This document shows positions 1 to 5,431 of a stretch of DNA of 11,223 nt, piece by piece (within the stretch, counting starts at the first letter, position 1; each line of letters opens with the position of its first letter). Under the pieces are notes generated by a model. The model did no database searches. It was given only the letters and a program-made list of their open reading frames with translations, and had not been told where the DNA came from. Made by a program: the position numbers and the translations under genes. The DNA comes from Actinomycetota bacterium (lineage in GTDB: Bacteria > Actinomycetota > UBA4738), in the NCBI GenBank assembly GCA_005885025.1, contig VAYC01000036.1:1-11223 (forward strand). Reading direction: 5' to 3'.

Positions 1-84
1 CGCGGCAGGCTTTCCTTCGCCGGTGGCGATGATCACCCGTTCCTCGCCGGCTGTTCGTCCCGGCCGGCGTTCCAGGAAGCGCAA
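1..84 (-). CDS. partial unknown protein, N-terminus only
   Basis: This is a 28-codon open frame that starts at TTG (position 84) and runs off the left edge. It begins 18 bases after the TAG stop of the FBP aldolase/phosphatase on the same strand. An in-frame TGA lies just upstream of the TTG, so the gene cannot start earlier. An AGGTG element at 93..89 sits 4 bases before it. The frame reads LRFLERRPGRTAGEE then RVIIATGEGKPAA, with mostly G or C in third codon positions; the other two minus-strand frames look less coding-like. The fragment is too short to assign a family. Its position suggests co-transcription with the aldolase/phosphatase gene. The start could also be the internal GTG within RVIIATG. 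Confidence 0.35.
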   Translation of the reverse strand, partial: MRFLERRPGRTAGEERVIIATGEGKPAA

Positions 85-102
85 GGCTCACCTACCCGGC
101 GT

Positions 103-1254
103 CTACTCCACGTCCTCCGCGCTGGCCCTGACCGTGCGCTCGCCCGTGATGGTGGGCACGGAGACGTCCGTGGCCTCCCATCGCTTCGCGAGCTTCTCCG
201 CCACGGCCGGCATGGTCGTGTACTCCATCTCATCCAGCGGCAGCCGGTGCGGCTCGAACGGGCCGTGCCGGCGAAGGTAGTCCATGATGTCGTTGACCAT
301 CTTGCGGGCGTTGTCGAACGAAGGGTCGTCGAACATGTCCCTCGGTCCGTTCAGGCGGCCGTCCTTGAGCTGGTACCCGAGGCAGACCACCCGCGGCGGG
401 CCATCGAAGCGCGCGGGGTGGGCATCCCGGAGTGGCACCGGCATGAGGGGGGCGTGGTGGGAGCCTCGCATCGCCCCGGCCACCGTGTGGGGGAAAGAGA
501 ACGGCTCGAGGGCCTCCCCGACGGCGGGTAGCCCCGACTGGGTGCGGACGATCATCACGGGGTCGTCCTTCCCCACATAGCGTCCGGCCATCAACGACAG
601 GCGCTGCGTGCTCGTCACTGCGGCCACCTCGCCCAGGGACTTCGAGATCACCCGCTTGATCACGTATCTGGAAGGCGATCCGATGAACAGCAGGAGGTCG
701 TAGATCTCGCCGGGACAGTCGAGGAGGATCCGCTTGTCATCCATGAGGTCGTGGACCTCGAACAGGAACCCGTCGTGCATCTTCGGGTCGATGACCAGGC
801 CCGGTGTGTTGAAGGGATCGCCGAACATCTTGTACAGAGGCAGGTTCCACGCCCCCGGCTCGGTCTTGTCGCCCAGGAAGCACAGGACGGGCTCGGAGGG
901 TCGCTCCTCGATCTCGATCTCGGCGAACCCGGGGCCCATGCCGCGGAGGTTCCCCGAAAACGCGTCCGAGAGCAGGTCCTGGCCCGCGCCGTACAGGCCG
1001 CGCTCCTTCGCCACCTCCGTCGTCTGAAGGAACACGTCCCAGGCGAACGCGTGAACTCGCTCGGCCTCCAGACCGTGCGTGTGGGTCATGATCAGCGAAA
1101 GGTCGTCGCCGCAGTACGAAACCTGCCCGTCGATCAACAGATCGCCCCGCGCACCGTCGATCGCCTTCTGGGCCACCTCGATGGCCCGCGGATGGACGGC
1201 CGAGTGCCCAACGAAGCCGCCGGTGTCGGCCTTGATGATGGACAAGGTCAGCAC
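103..1254 (-). CDS. fbp: bifunctional fructose-1,6-bisphosphate aldolase/phosphatase (archaeal type)
   Basis: This cytosolic gluconeogenic enzyme joins DHAP and glyceraldehyde-3-phosphate into fructose-1,6-bisphosphate and then hydrolyses it to fructose-6-phosphate, which makes the step one-way. The 383 residues match the archaeal FBPA/P family from end to end: the N-terminal IIKADTGGFVGH metal/phosphate motif, GDDLSLIMTHTHG, GLYGAGQDLLSDAFSG, DKTEPGAWNLPLYKMFGDPF, and RYVGKDDPVMIVR with the Schiff-base lysine at about residue 229 and its tyrosine partner at about 226. Further matches are RFDGPPR, FDDPSFD and HRLPLDEMEYTTMP. I chose the GTG start at 1254 because AAGGAGG (1270..1264) lies 9 bases upstream and the protein then begins VLTLSIIKAD, as family members do. 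A longer reading from 1305 adds a basic leader not expected in the family. Length is normal and no key residue is missing. The next gene on this strand begins about 18 bases downstream. Confidence 0.95.
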   Translation of the reverse strand: MLTLSIIKADTGGFVGHSAVHPRAIEVAQKAIDGARGDLLIDGQVSYCGDDLSLIMTHTHGLEAERVHAFAWDVFLQTTEVAKERGLYGAGQDLLSDAFSGNLRGMGPGFAEIEIEERPSEPVLCFLGDKTEPGAWNLPLYKMFGDPFNTPGLVIDPKMHDGFLFEVHDLMDDKRILLDCPGEIYDLLLFIGSPSRYVIKRVISKSLGEVAAVTSTQRLSLMAGRYVGKDDPVMIVRTQSGLPAVGEALEPFSFPHTVAGAMRGSHHAPLMPVPLRDAHPARFDGPPRVVCLGYQLKDGRLNGPRDMFDDPSFDNARKMVNDIMDYLRRHGPFEPHRLPLDEMEYTTMPAVAEKLAKRWEATDVSVPTITGERTVRASAEDVE

Positions 1255-1263
1255 CCCGTATCC

Positions 1264-1270
1264 CCTCCTT
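1264..1270 (-). promoter_or_regulatory. Shine-Dalgarno of FBP aldolase/phosphatase
   Basis: AAGGAGG on the minus strand lies 9 bases before the GTG at 1254. It decides the start codon in favour of 1254 over the upstream ATG at 1305. Confidence 0.8.
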
Positions 1271-1521
1271 CTCTTCGGAGCGACCCCCTTCGGGACCGTC
1301 CCCATTCACTCGGGTTGACTGCGCGGCCGGGGCACGCGCGCCAGACATGCTACCCCGCCAAAGGCCCAGCTAGCCGACCAATTTTTCCAGCCGGAGAGCC
1401 TCCCCTTCCGAAGGGGCGGTGTCCTGAAAGCAATTTCGCAGGCCAGGCTCGGGGCACTGGGGGCAAAGGCACTATTGACAACGAGGCGTGGCTCGTGTGA
1501 CAAGTGCGCGTTCGGAGATCA
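1271..1521. other. divergent intergenic region, about 250 bases
   Basis: The stretch between the aldolase/phosphatase (minus) and the PD40/RTX gene (plus) has no convincing ORF. It holds a short perfect hairpin, CCCCTT-CCG-AAGGGG (1402-1416), and a perfect TTGACA (1475-1480) on the plus strand. No recognisable riboswitch or RNA gene was found. Both divergent genes must be transcribed out of this stretch. Confidence 0.5.
1475..1503 (+). promoter_or_regulatory. weak candidate promoter for the PD40/RTX gene
   Basis: A perfect -35 box TTGACA (1475-1480) lies about 55 bases before the GTG start at 1534. At 17-base spacing the -10 position reads TGACAA, which is a poor match. Placement is right for the downstream gene, but only half the promoter is convincing. 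Confidence 0.25.
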
Positions 1522-1527
1522 GAGGAG
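1522..1527 (+). promoter_or_regulatory. Shine-Dalgarno of the PD40/RTX protein
   Basis: GAGGAG lies 6 bases before GTG 1534. The start at 1534 gives a clean signal peptide, while the in-frame GTG at 1504 has no ribosome binding site. Confidence 0.6.
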
Positions 1528-1533
1528 CCACTC

Positions 1534-2766
1534 GTGGCCTACCGCCTTCGCTGGGCTCTCCCCTTTATCCTCGTCATCATTACCGCTCTCCAGGCCCCGT
1601 CTGCTGGCGCGACGGTTCCCGGGGCAGATGGGCGAATCGCCTTCGCCACGACCCGGGATGGGAACAACGAGGTCTACTCCATGGCGGCCAACGGAACGGA
1701 TCAGATCAACTTGACGTCCGATCCCAGTACCGACCAAAGCCCGTCTTGGTCACCTGACGGTGCTCAGATCGTCTTCGCCAGCACCCGGGATGGAACCTTC
1801 CAGCTGTACATCATGAGCAGTAATGGATCCGGAGTTACGAAGCTGACGAGCGAGGCAAGTGACGCCTCAAACCCCGCGTGGGCCCCCAACGGGACAAAAA
1901 TCGCATACGAGTGTGGGGTGGCAGGTCATTTCGAGGTCTGCACTGTGAACTCCGACGGGACAGGCAGGTTCCAGGTCACCACTGGAGCGGTCGACCACCA
2001 GCGGCCGGCTTGGGCCCCCGACGGCTCGAAGATCGTTTTCGACTCCGCCCAGAAAGTGGGCTACGACCTCTTCACAGTAAATCCGGACGGGACCGATGAA
2101 ACCGACATAACGAACACCACCCAAATAGACGAGAGTTCCGCCAGCTGGTCACCGGATGGGACCAAGATTGCTTTCAACGGCTTCGACTTCCAGTCTCCGA
2201 CTCCTAGTGATGACATCTACGTCATCAACCCCGATGGGACCGGGAGCACAGATCTGACGTCTACGCCTCGCGTTCAGGAGTACGACGCTGAATGGTCGCC
2301 TGACGGGACCGCGATTTCCTTCGATGCATACTCCGACGCCGATTTCGAGGTGTTCTCGATGTCATTCGGATCCCGCCGTGAGATAGACCTCACGAACAAT
2401 GTCGCTGATGAGTTCGAGCCTTCCTGGCAGCCCATCCCCTGCTCTATCTCGGGAACTTCGGGAGATGACGTTCTCGTGGGAACGTCAGGCGCCGACGTCA
2501 TTTGCGGTCTTGTCGGCAACGATCGTATTTCGGGAGGCGGAGGTAACGACGTCCTTCTCGGCGGTTCTGGAGACGACAAGATCACTGGCGGTGCAGGAGC
2601 CGATCAGATTGTGGGAGGGGCAGGAGCCGATGTTCTGTTAGGTGGGACCGGGAGAGATAAGTTGAATGCTGTCGATTTGATTGGAAGCAATGACTCTCTC
2701 GGTGGTGGCGCCGGATCTGATCGGTGCCTCGGCGATGCGGGAGATACGAAGTCGAACTGTCCTTGA
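1534..2766 (+). CDS. secreted TolB-like PD40 beta-propeller protein with C-terminal RTX repeats
   Basis: This 410-residue protein begins with a Sec signal peptide: a basic start (AYRLR), a hydrophobic core at residues 8-20, and a likely cut after SAGA near residue 26. Residues 33-300 form a six-bladed WD40-like propeller, with repeated W-[SA]-P-[DN]-G-x-x-I-x-F motifs (SWSPDGAQIVF, AWAPNGTKIAY, AWAPDGSKIVF, SWSPDGTKIAF, EWSPDGTAISF), each followed by a DG or NG strand. Residues 307-380 are glycine/aspartate-rich nonapeptides (GGxGxDxLxxG) typical of RTX calcium-binding beta-rolls. Cysteines flank the RTX block (CSISG, VICGL, DRCLG, SNCP) and probably form disulfides. It is therefore predicted to be extracellular and calcium-stabilised. 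The role is unknown: the propeller resembles TolB, but there is no N-terminal TolB domain and no Tol gene nearby. AT-containing third positions are more common here than in neighbouring genes. Confidence 0.85.
   Translation: MAYRLRWALPFILVIITALQAPSAGATVPGADGRIAFATTRDGNNEVYSMAANGTDQINLTSDPSTDQSPSWSPDGAQIVFASTRDGTFQLYIMSSNGSGVTKLTSEASDASNPAWAPNGTKIAYECGVAGHFEVCTVNSDGTGRFQVTTGAVDHQRPAWAPDGSKIVFDSAQKVGYDLFTVNPDGTDETDITNTTQIDESSASWSPDGTKIAFNGFDFQSPTPSDDIYVINPDGTGSTDLTSTPRVQEYDAEWSPDGTAISFDAYSDADFEVFSMSFGSRREIDLTNNVADEFEPSWQPIPCSISGTSGDDVLVGTSGADVICGLVGNDRISGGGGNDVLLGGSGDDKITGGAGADQIVGGAGADVLLGGTGRDKLNAVDLIGSNDSLGGGAGSDRCLGDAGDTKSNCP
2452..2670 (+). repeat. RTX (hemolysin-type) calcium-binding repeat array
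   Basis: About eight degenerate nine-residue repeats run in tandem, including GTSGDDVLVG, GLVGNDRIS, GGGGNDVLL, GGSGDDKIT, GGAGADQIV, GGAGADVLL and GGTGRDKLN. In the RTX family the Gly and Asp positions bind Ca2+ in a parallel beta-roll. Such arrays usually fold outside the cell, where calcium is high. Confidence 0.85.
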
Positions 2767-2804
2767 CCTCTTGCCCTCGGCTGCGAACAGAAAGATCCAG
2801 CGGC

Positions 2805-2810
2805 TAAGCT
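2805..2810 (+). promoter_or_regulatory. candidate -10 box of a leaderless npdG transcript
   Basis: TAAGCT fits the TANNNT -10 pattern and lies 7 bases before GTG 2818, so transcription could begin at or next to the start codon. No good -35 box is visible at 17-18 bases, and no ribosome binding site competes with this reading. Confidence 0.3.
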
Positions 2811-2817
2811 CCTGCCC

Positions 2818-3531
2818 GTGAGCGTGGCCGTCATCGGAGGGACCGGAGATGAGGGGTTCGGGCTGTCCTTGCGCCTGGCCAGGGCCGGCGAGGACGTCGT
2901 GATCGGGTCCCGGGCCGAAGATCGGGGGCAGGCTGCTGCCCAGAAGGCTGCGGATATCCTCGGGCTAGGATCGGGGTCGGGCACCCGGGGTGGCATCGAA
3001 GGCACCTCGAACGAGAAGGCCGCCGCGGCGTGCGACATCGTCTTCGTCACGGTGCCGTACGCGGGGCAGGCCGAGATCTACCGCTCGATCAAGGACGCGC
3101 TCCGGCCCGGCGCCATCGTCTGCGACACCACCACGCCCCTCGCCACGGCGGTGGGTCGGCCCGCCTGGCACGTGGTAACGCCCTGGGAAGGATCGGCGGC
3201 CGAACAGGCAAAGGCGATCCTGCCCAAGGGGATGCGCTTGGTCTCGGGCTTCCAGACGGTGTCGGGACACGCGCTCCAGGAACTCGAGCACGATTTGGAA
3301 GGGGACGTCCTCTTGTGCGGCGCCGAGGCCGAAGCGAAGGCCGCCATCGGCGCCCTCGTCGAGAAGATCCCGAACCTCCGATGGATCGACGCCGGGCTCC
3401 TTTCCATGGCCCGGATCGTGGAGCCGCTGACGGCGGTCCTGGTCAGCGTGAACCGCGTCTATGGCACGGACCGGGCTGGGATCGCGTTGACCGGCAAGGA
3501 CGCCTGGGGCCTGCCGCGAGCGCAAGGGTAG
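2818..3531 (+). CDS. npdG: F420H2:NADP+ oxidoreductase (NADPH-dependent F420 reductase)
   Basis: This cytosolic enzyme moves hydride between coenzyme F420 and NADP(H). It implies that the organism makes or uses F420. The 237 residues show the family's N-terminal Rossmann fold: VAVIGGTGDEGFGLSLRLA with GGTG at residues 7-10, VVIGSR at 28-32 for the NADP phosphate, ACDIVFVTVPY at 71-81, then GSAAEQAKAILP, LVSGFQTVSGHAL and the C-terminal IDAGLLSMARIVEPLT. Length is close to the usual 210-230, with a short extra tail. The GTG at 2818 gives the canonical N-terminus but has no Shine-Dalgarno; a TAAGCT hexamer (2805-2810) ends 7 bases before it, so a leaderless transcript is possible. GTG 2824 is an alternative start. 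It follows the PD40/RTX gene by 51 bases and converges with the histidine kinase. Confidence 0.93.
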   Translation: MSVAVIGGTGDEGFGLSLRLARAGEDVVIGSRAEDRGQAAAQKAADILGLGSGSGTRGGIEGTSNEKAAAACDIVFVTVPYAGQAEIYRSIKDALRPGAIVCDTTTPLATAVGRPAWHVVTPWEGSAAEQAKAILPKGMRLVSGFQTVSGHALQELEHDLEGDVLLCGAEAEAKAAIGALVEKIPNLRWIDAGLLSMARIVEPLTAVLVSVNRVYGTDRAGIALTGKDAWGLPRAQG

Positions 3532-3566
3532 GCACCCCTAGGCCCAGCCGGCGCGACGCTACGAGA

Positions 3567-5084
3567 TTACCGTGCAAGAGGCAGGCTGAACGAGAAGGCG
3601 GACCCGCTCCCGACCTCGCTGTCTACGCGGATCTCGCCCCCGTGGGCCTCGACGATCCGCTTGCTGATATAGAGGCCCAACCCGGAGCCGGGGATCCCAC
3701 TGCTCTCCGCGCCGGCTAGTCGCGAGAACTGTTTGAACAGCCGAGCCTGGTTTTCAGGAGAGATCCCTGGACCCTGGTCCCTCACCGCGAAGACCAGCGC
3801 GTCCGTGGCGGACTCCACCGTGAGGTCGATGGGAGAGGGCGCCTCCGCATACTTCTCCGCGTTGAGCAACAGATTCCTCAATACCTGAACGACCCGGACT
3901 CGATCGGCCAGGACCTTCGATCCCTCCGCCCCCACCTGGAGCTCGATCCGAAGCCGCCCGCCCAGTTCATCGACGGCGTCGGCCGCTTCCCTGACGAGGT
4001 CTGTCGCCGATTCTGGTCGGATGGAGATCGCCGGTCCGTCGGTATCCAGTCCCATCACAGATACGGACTGCGTGGCGAGGTCCCGAAGGCGGCCGGTCTC
4101 GCGCTCGATCCACCGGACCACGTCCAACCGAAGCTCTTCGCCGAGTTCGCTCCATCGTTTGTCCAAGGTGACCGCGTACGTACGTAATGCAGCGATGGAA
4201 TGCATGAAATCGTGGGTGAACATCCTGGCCAATTCGGCCTTCTCTCGGTCCAGCTGCTCGAGTTCCACGACACGAGCCCGCTCAGTCTCGTACAGCGCGG
4301 CCAGCTCTTGACGGGCTCTCTCCAGGGAAAGGCTTCGGCAGAACATTTGCCTCGCCAGGACCAGCGGGATCAGCACCGAGAGGACACCCAGGAATCCCAC
4401 CCTCAGGTAGAGCTGAGCGGCGATGACCCCAATCGCCCCCAGGCCCAGGTAGCTGAACAGGAACTCGGCGGGATGCCCAATCCGAAGTTCTCGGACCACC
4501 CGGGACAGACGCTCTTCGTAAAGGAGGCTCGCCCCTATGCTCACGAGGCCCGCGTTTACCAGGTAGCCCACCAGCGCGGCAGCGAGTGCGGCAGAAGCCA
4601 GGCGAGGGATGCCCGCATCCGCGGACCCGAGGGAATGGAACACTGCACTGGCGGTGAACGCGGACGCCGCCATCTGCGAGCGGTTGAAGAGGGCTCTCAA
4701 CAGCCCGATTTCCCGCCTCAGCTCCCGTGGGTCGAAGGACGCGGCAAACAGGGCCACCCCCGCCGCAGCGGGGTCGTAGAGGATGGCCACCGCCATGAGG
4801 AGGGGGAAATCGAGAAGCAACTCAAGCCCGTGCCACGCGGGCACGGGCAGAAGGTCGACGAGGGCGATCAGAGCCATCCACAGCAGCAAGGACTTCTTCA
4901 GATCGACCGACTGCCTTGTGAGGACATAGACGATCGCAGCAAGCGTGGGCACGACGATCGCACCTTCGAACACCCTCAGGGTGAGACGCCGATGCACTGG
5001 TGGAGTGGGGGGGACCGGCGCGATTGTCTCGATGAGGGCTGTGTCGCTCAGGACAGAGGGCTGGGGAAGCATGCCGGAGGTCAT
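3567..5084 (-). CDS. orphan membrane sensor histidine kinase
   Basis: This 505-residue sensor kinase should autophosphorylate on histidine and pass phosphate to an unlinked response regulator. Residues 1-36 are a proline-rich cytoplasmic tail. Residues 38-245 hold about six hydrophobic membrane segments, with a conserved-looking ELRREIGLLRALFNRSQ stretch (121-137). I recall similar membrane modules in HD-GYP and other signalling proteins. Residues 250-285 are a coiled coil. The H-box is FTHDFMHSIAALR with the likely phosphoacceptor H291; it lacks the usual proline, so this is a divergent dimerisation domain. The HATPase_c domain is complete: N-box NLLLNAEKY (404-412), G1 DQGPGI (436-441), F-box LFKQFSRL, and G2 GSGLGLYISKRIVEAHGG (466-483). 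No response regulator is adjacent. The start at ATG 5084 has no Shine-Dalgarno; ATG 5072 is an alternative. Only 35 bases separate its stop from convergent npdG, and no terminator is evident there. Confidence 0.92.
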   Translation of the reverse strand: MTSGMLPQPSVLSDTALIETIAPVPPTPPVHRRLTLRVFEGAIVVPTLAAIVYVLTRQSVDLKKSLLLWMALIALVDLLPVPAWHGLELLLDFPLLMAVAILYDPAAAGVALFAASFDPRELRREIGLLRALFNRSQMAASAFTASAVFHSLGSADAGIPRLASAALAAALVGYLVNAGLVSIGASLLYEERLSRVVRELRIGHPAEFLFSYLGLGAIGVIAAQLYLRVGFLGVLSVLIPLVLARQMFCRSLSLERARQELAALYETERARVVELEQLDREKAELARMFTHDFMHSIAALRTYAVTLDKRWSELGEELRLDVVRWIERETGRLRDLATQSVSVMGLDTDGPAISIRPESATDLVREAADAVDELGGRLRIELQVGAEGSKVLADRVRVVQVLRNLLLNAEKYAEAPSPIDLTVESATDALVFAVRDQGPGISPENQARLFKQFSRLAGAESSGIPGSGLGLYISKRIVEAHGGEIRVDSEVGSGSAFSFSLPLAR

Positions 5085-5102
5085 GCTGTCAAAGAGGGGA
5101 AC

Positions 5103-5124
5103 CCTAGGTCAATGGGTGACTAGG
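5103..5124. promoter_or_regulatory. imperfect palindrome upstream of the histidine kinase
   Basis: CCTA-(G)-GTCA, a five-base spacer ATGGG, then TGAC-TAGG: an 8-base-pair inverted repeat with one unpaired G. It lies 19 bases upstream of the kinase ATG on its non-coding side. It could be a regulator's operator or an RNA hairpin in a leader. No known site was recognised. Confidence 0.4.
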
Positions 5125-5175
5125 AACTTCGGCCCAATCGCGGTAGGGAGTTCGGGCAACTGTGGAATCGCCCAC

Positions 5176-5257
5176 CCGCCCGATACCCGGGCGGAGGCAA
5201 ACGAGCTTATCTAGTGGGTGCTGCGCACCTGACCCACTGACCCTCCGGACCCGGAGG
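5176..5257 (+). ncRNA. candidate structured 5' leader with three tandem hairpins
   Basis: Three GC-rich stems lie in series before a small ORF. Stem A is CCGCCCG/CGGGCGG (5176-5182 with 5188-5194). Stem B is AGTGGGT/ACCCACT (5213-5219 with 5232-5238). Stem C is CCTCCG-GACC-CGGAGG (5242-5247 with 5252-5257). Alternatives compete. GTGGG (5214-5218) can also pair with CCCAC at 5171-5175. CCTCC (5242-5246) can pair with three GGAGG copies: 5253-5257, 5268-5272 and 5275-5279, the last being the ribosome binding site of the mini-ORF. This looks like a translational switch. I could not match it to a known riboswitch class, and the GC richness of the genome makes some chance pairing likely. Confidence 0.35.
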
Positions 5258-5272
5258 AGCGATGGGGGGAGG

Positions 5273-5279
5273 AAGGAGG
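5273..5279 (+). promoter_or_regulatory. strong Shine-Dalgarno of the 28-residue ORF
   Basis: AAGGAGG lies 5 bases before ATG 5285 and is preceded by another GGAGG at 5268-5272. It is among the strongest ribosome binding sites in the window and is the main reason to believe the short ORF. It is also complementary to CCTCC at 5242-5246. Confidence 0.55.
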
Positions 5280-5284
5280 CAGAC

Positions 5285-5371
5285 ATGTACTTGATCAGGC
5301 GGCTCTCGGTAGCCGCGCTGTCGCTGGTGGCCCTGGCCTTGGCCGTCGGCGCATCCTGGCGACTGCACTAG
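5285..5371 (+). CDS. 28-residue single-span membrane mini-protein
   Basis: This small ORF begins MYLIRRLSVAALSLVALALA and ends GASWRLH before a TAG stop. It has a basic N-terminus, one hydrophobic helix at about residues 7-22 and a short polar tail, so it should be a small inner-membrane protein or a signal-peptide-like leader. A near-perfect AAGGAGG at 5-base spacing and a hairpin-rich stretch upstream support translation. It stands alone on the plus strand between the divergent kinase gene and the convergent aldehyde dehydrogenase gene. I do not recognise a family. The same frame is open further upstream, to 5162, but that part does not look like protein and contains the hairpins. It could be a membrane regulator of the kinase, a toxin-like peptide, or a chance ORF. 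Confidence 0.45.
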   Translation: MYLIRRLSVAALSLVALALAVGASWRLH

Positions 5372-5398
5372 CGGCAGACCGGGGCGGGCTTGACCCAC

Positions 5399-5431
5399 CC
5401 TCGAGGAGGAATCTCTCTCTAGCTCTCGAGG
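5399..5431. terminator. candidate hairpin between the mini-ORF and the aldehyde dehydrogenase gene
   Basis: CCTCGAG (5399-5405) and CTCGAGG (5425-5431) form a 7-base-pair stem, extendable by AG/CT across one bulged base. The loop contains a CT-rich run and the aldehyde dehydrogenase stop codon. Its place between converging genes suits a terminator, but no T-run follows on either strand. A Rho-dependent or chance structure is equally possible. Confidence 0.25.

Noticed and set aside
1534..2766. True TolB of the Tol-Pal system
   Set aside because: Only the propeller resembles TolB. The N-terminal TolB domain is absent, an RTX array is fused at the end, and no tolQ, tolR, tolA or pal is nearby.
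3532..3566. Bidirectional terminator between npdG and the histidine kinase
   Set aside because: The 35-base gap has no stem of useful length and no T-run on either strand.
5087..5092. Minus-strand TTGACA as a -35 box for the histidine kinase
   Set aside because: It sits only 2 bases before the ATG at 5084, and the 17-base spacing leads to CTTCCC inside the coding region, not a -10 box.
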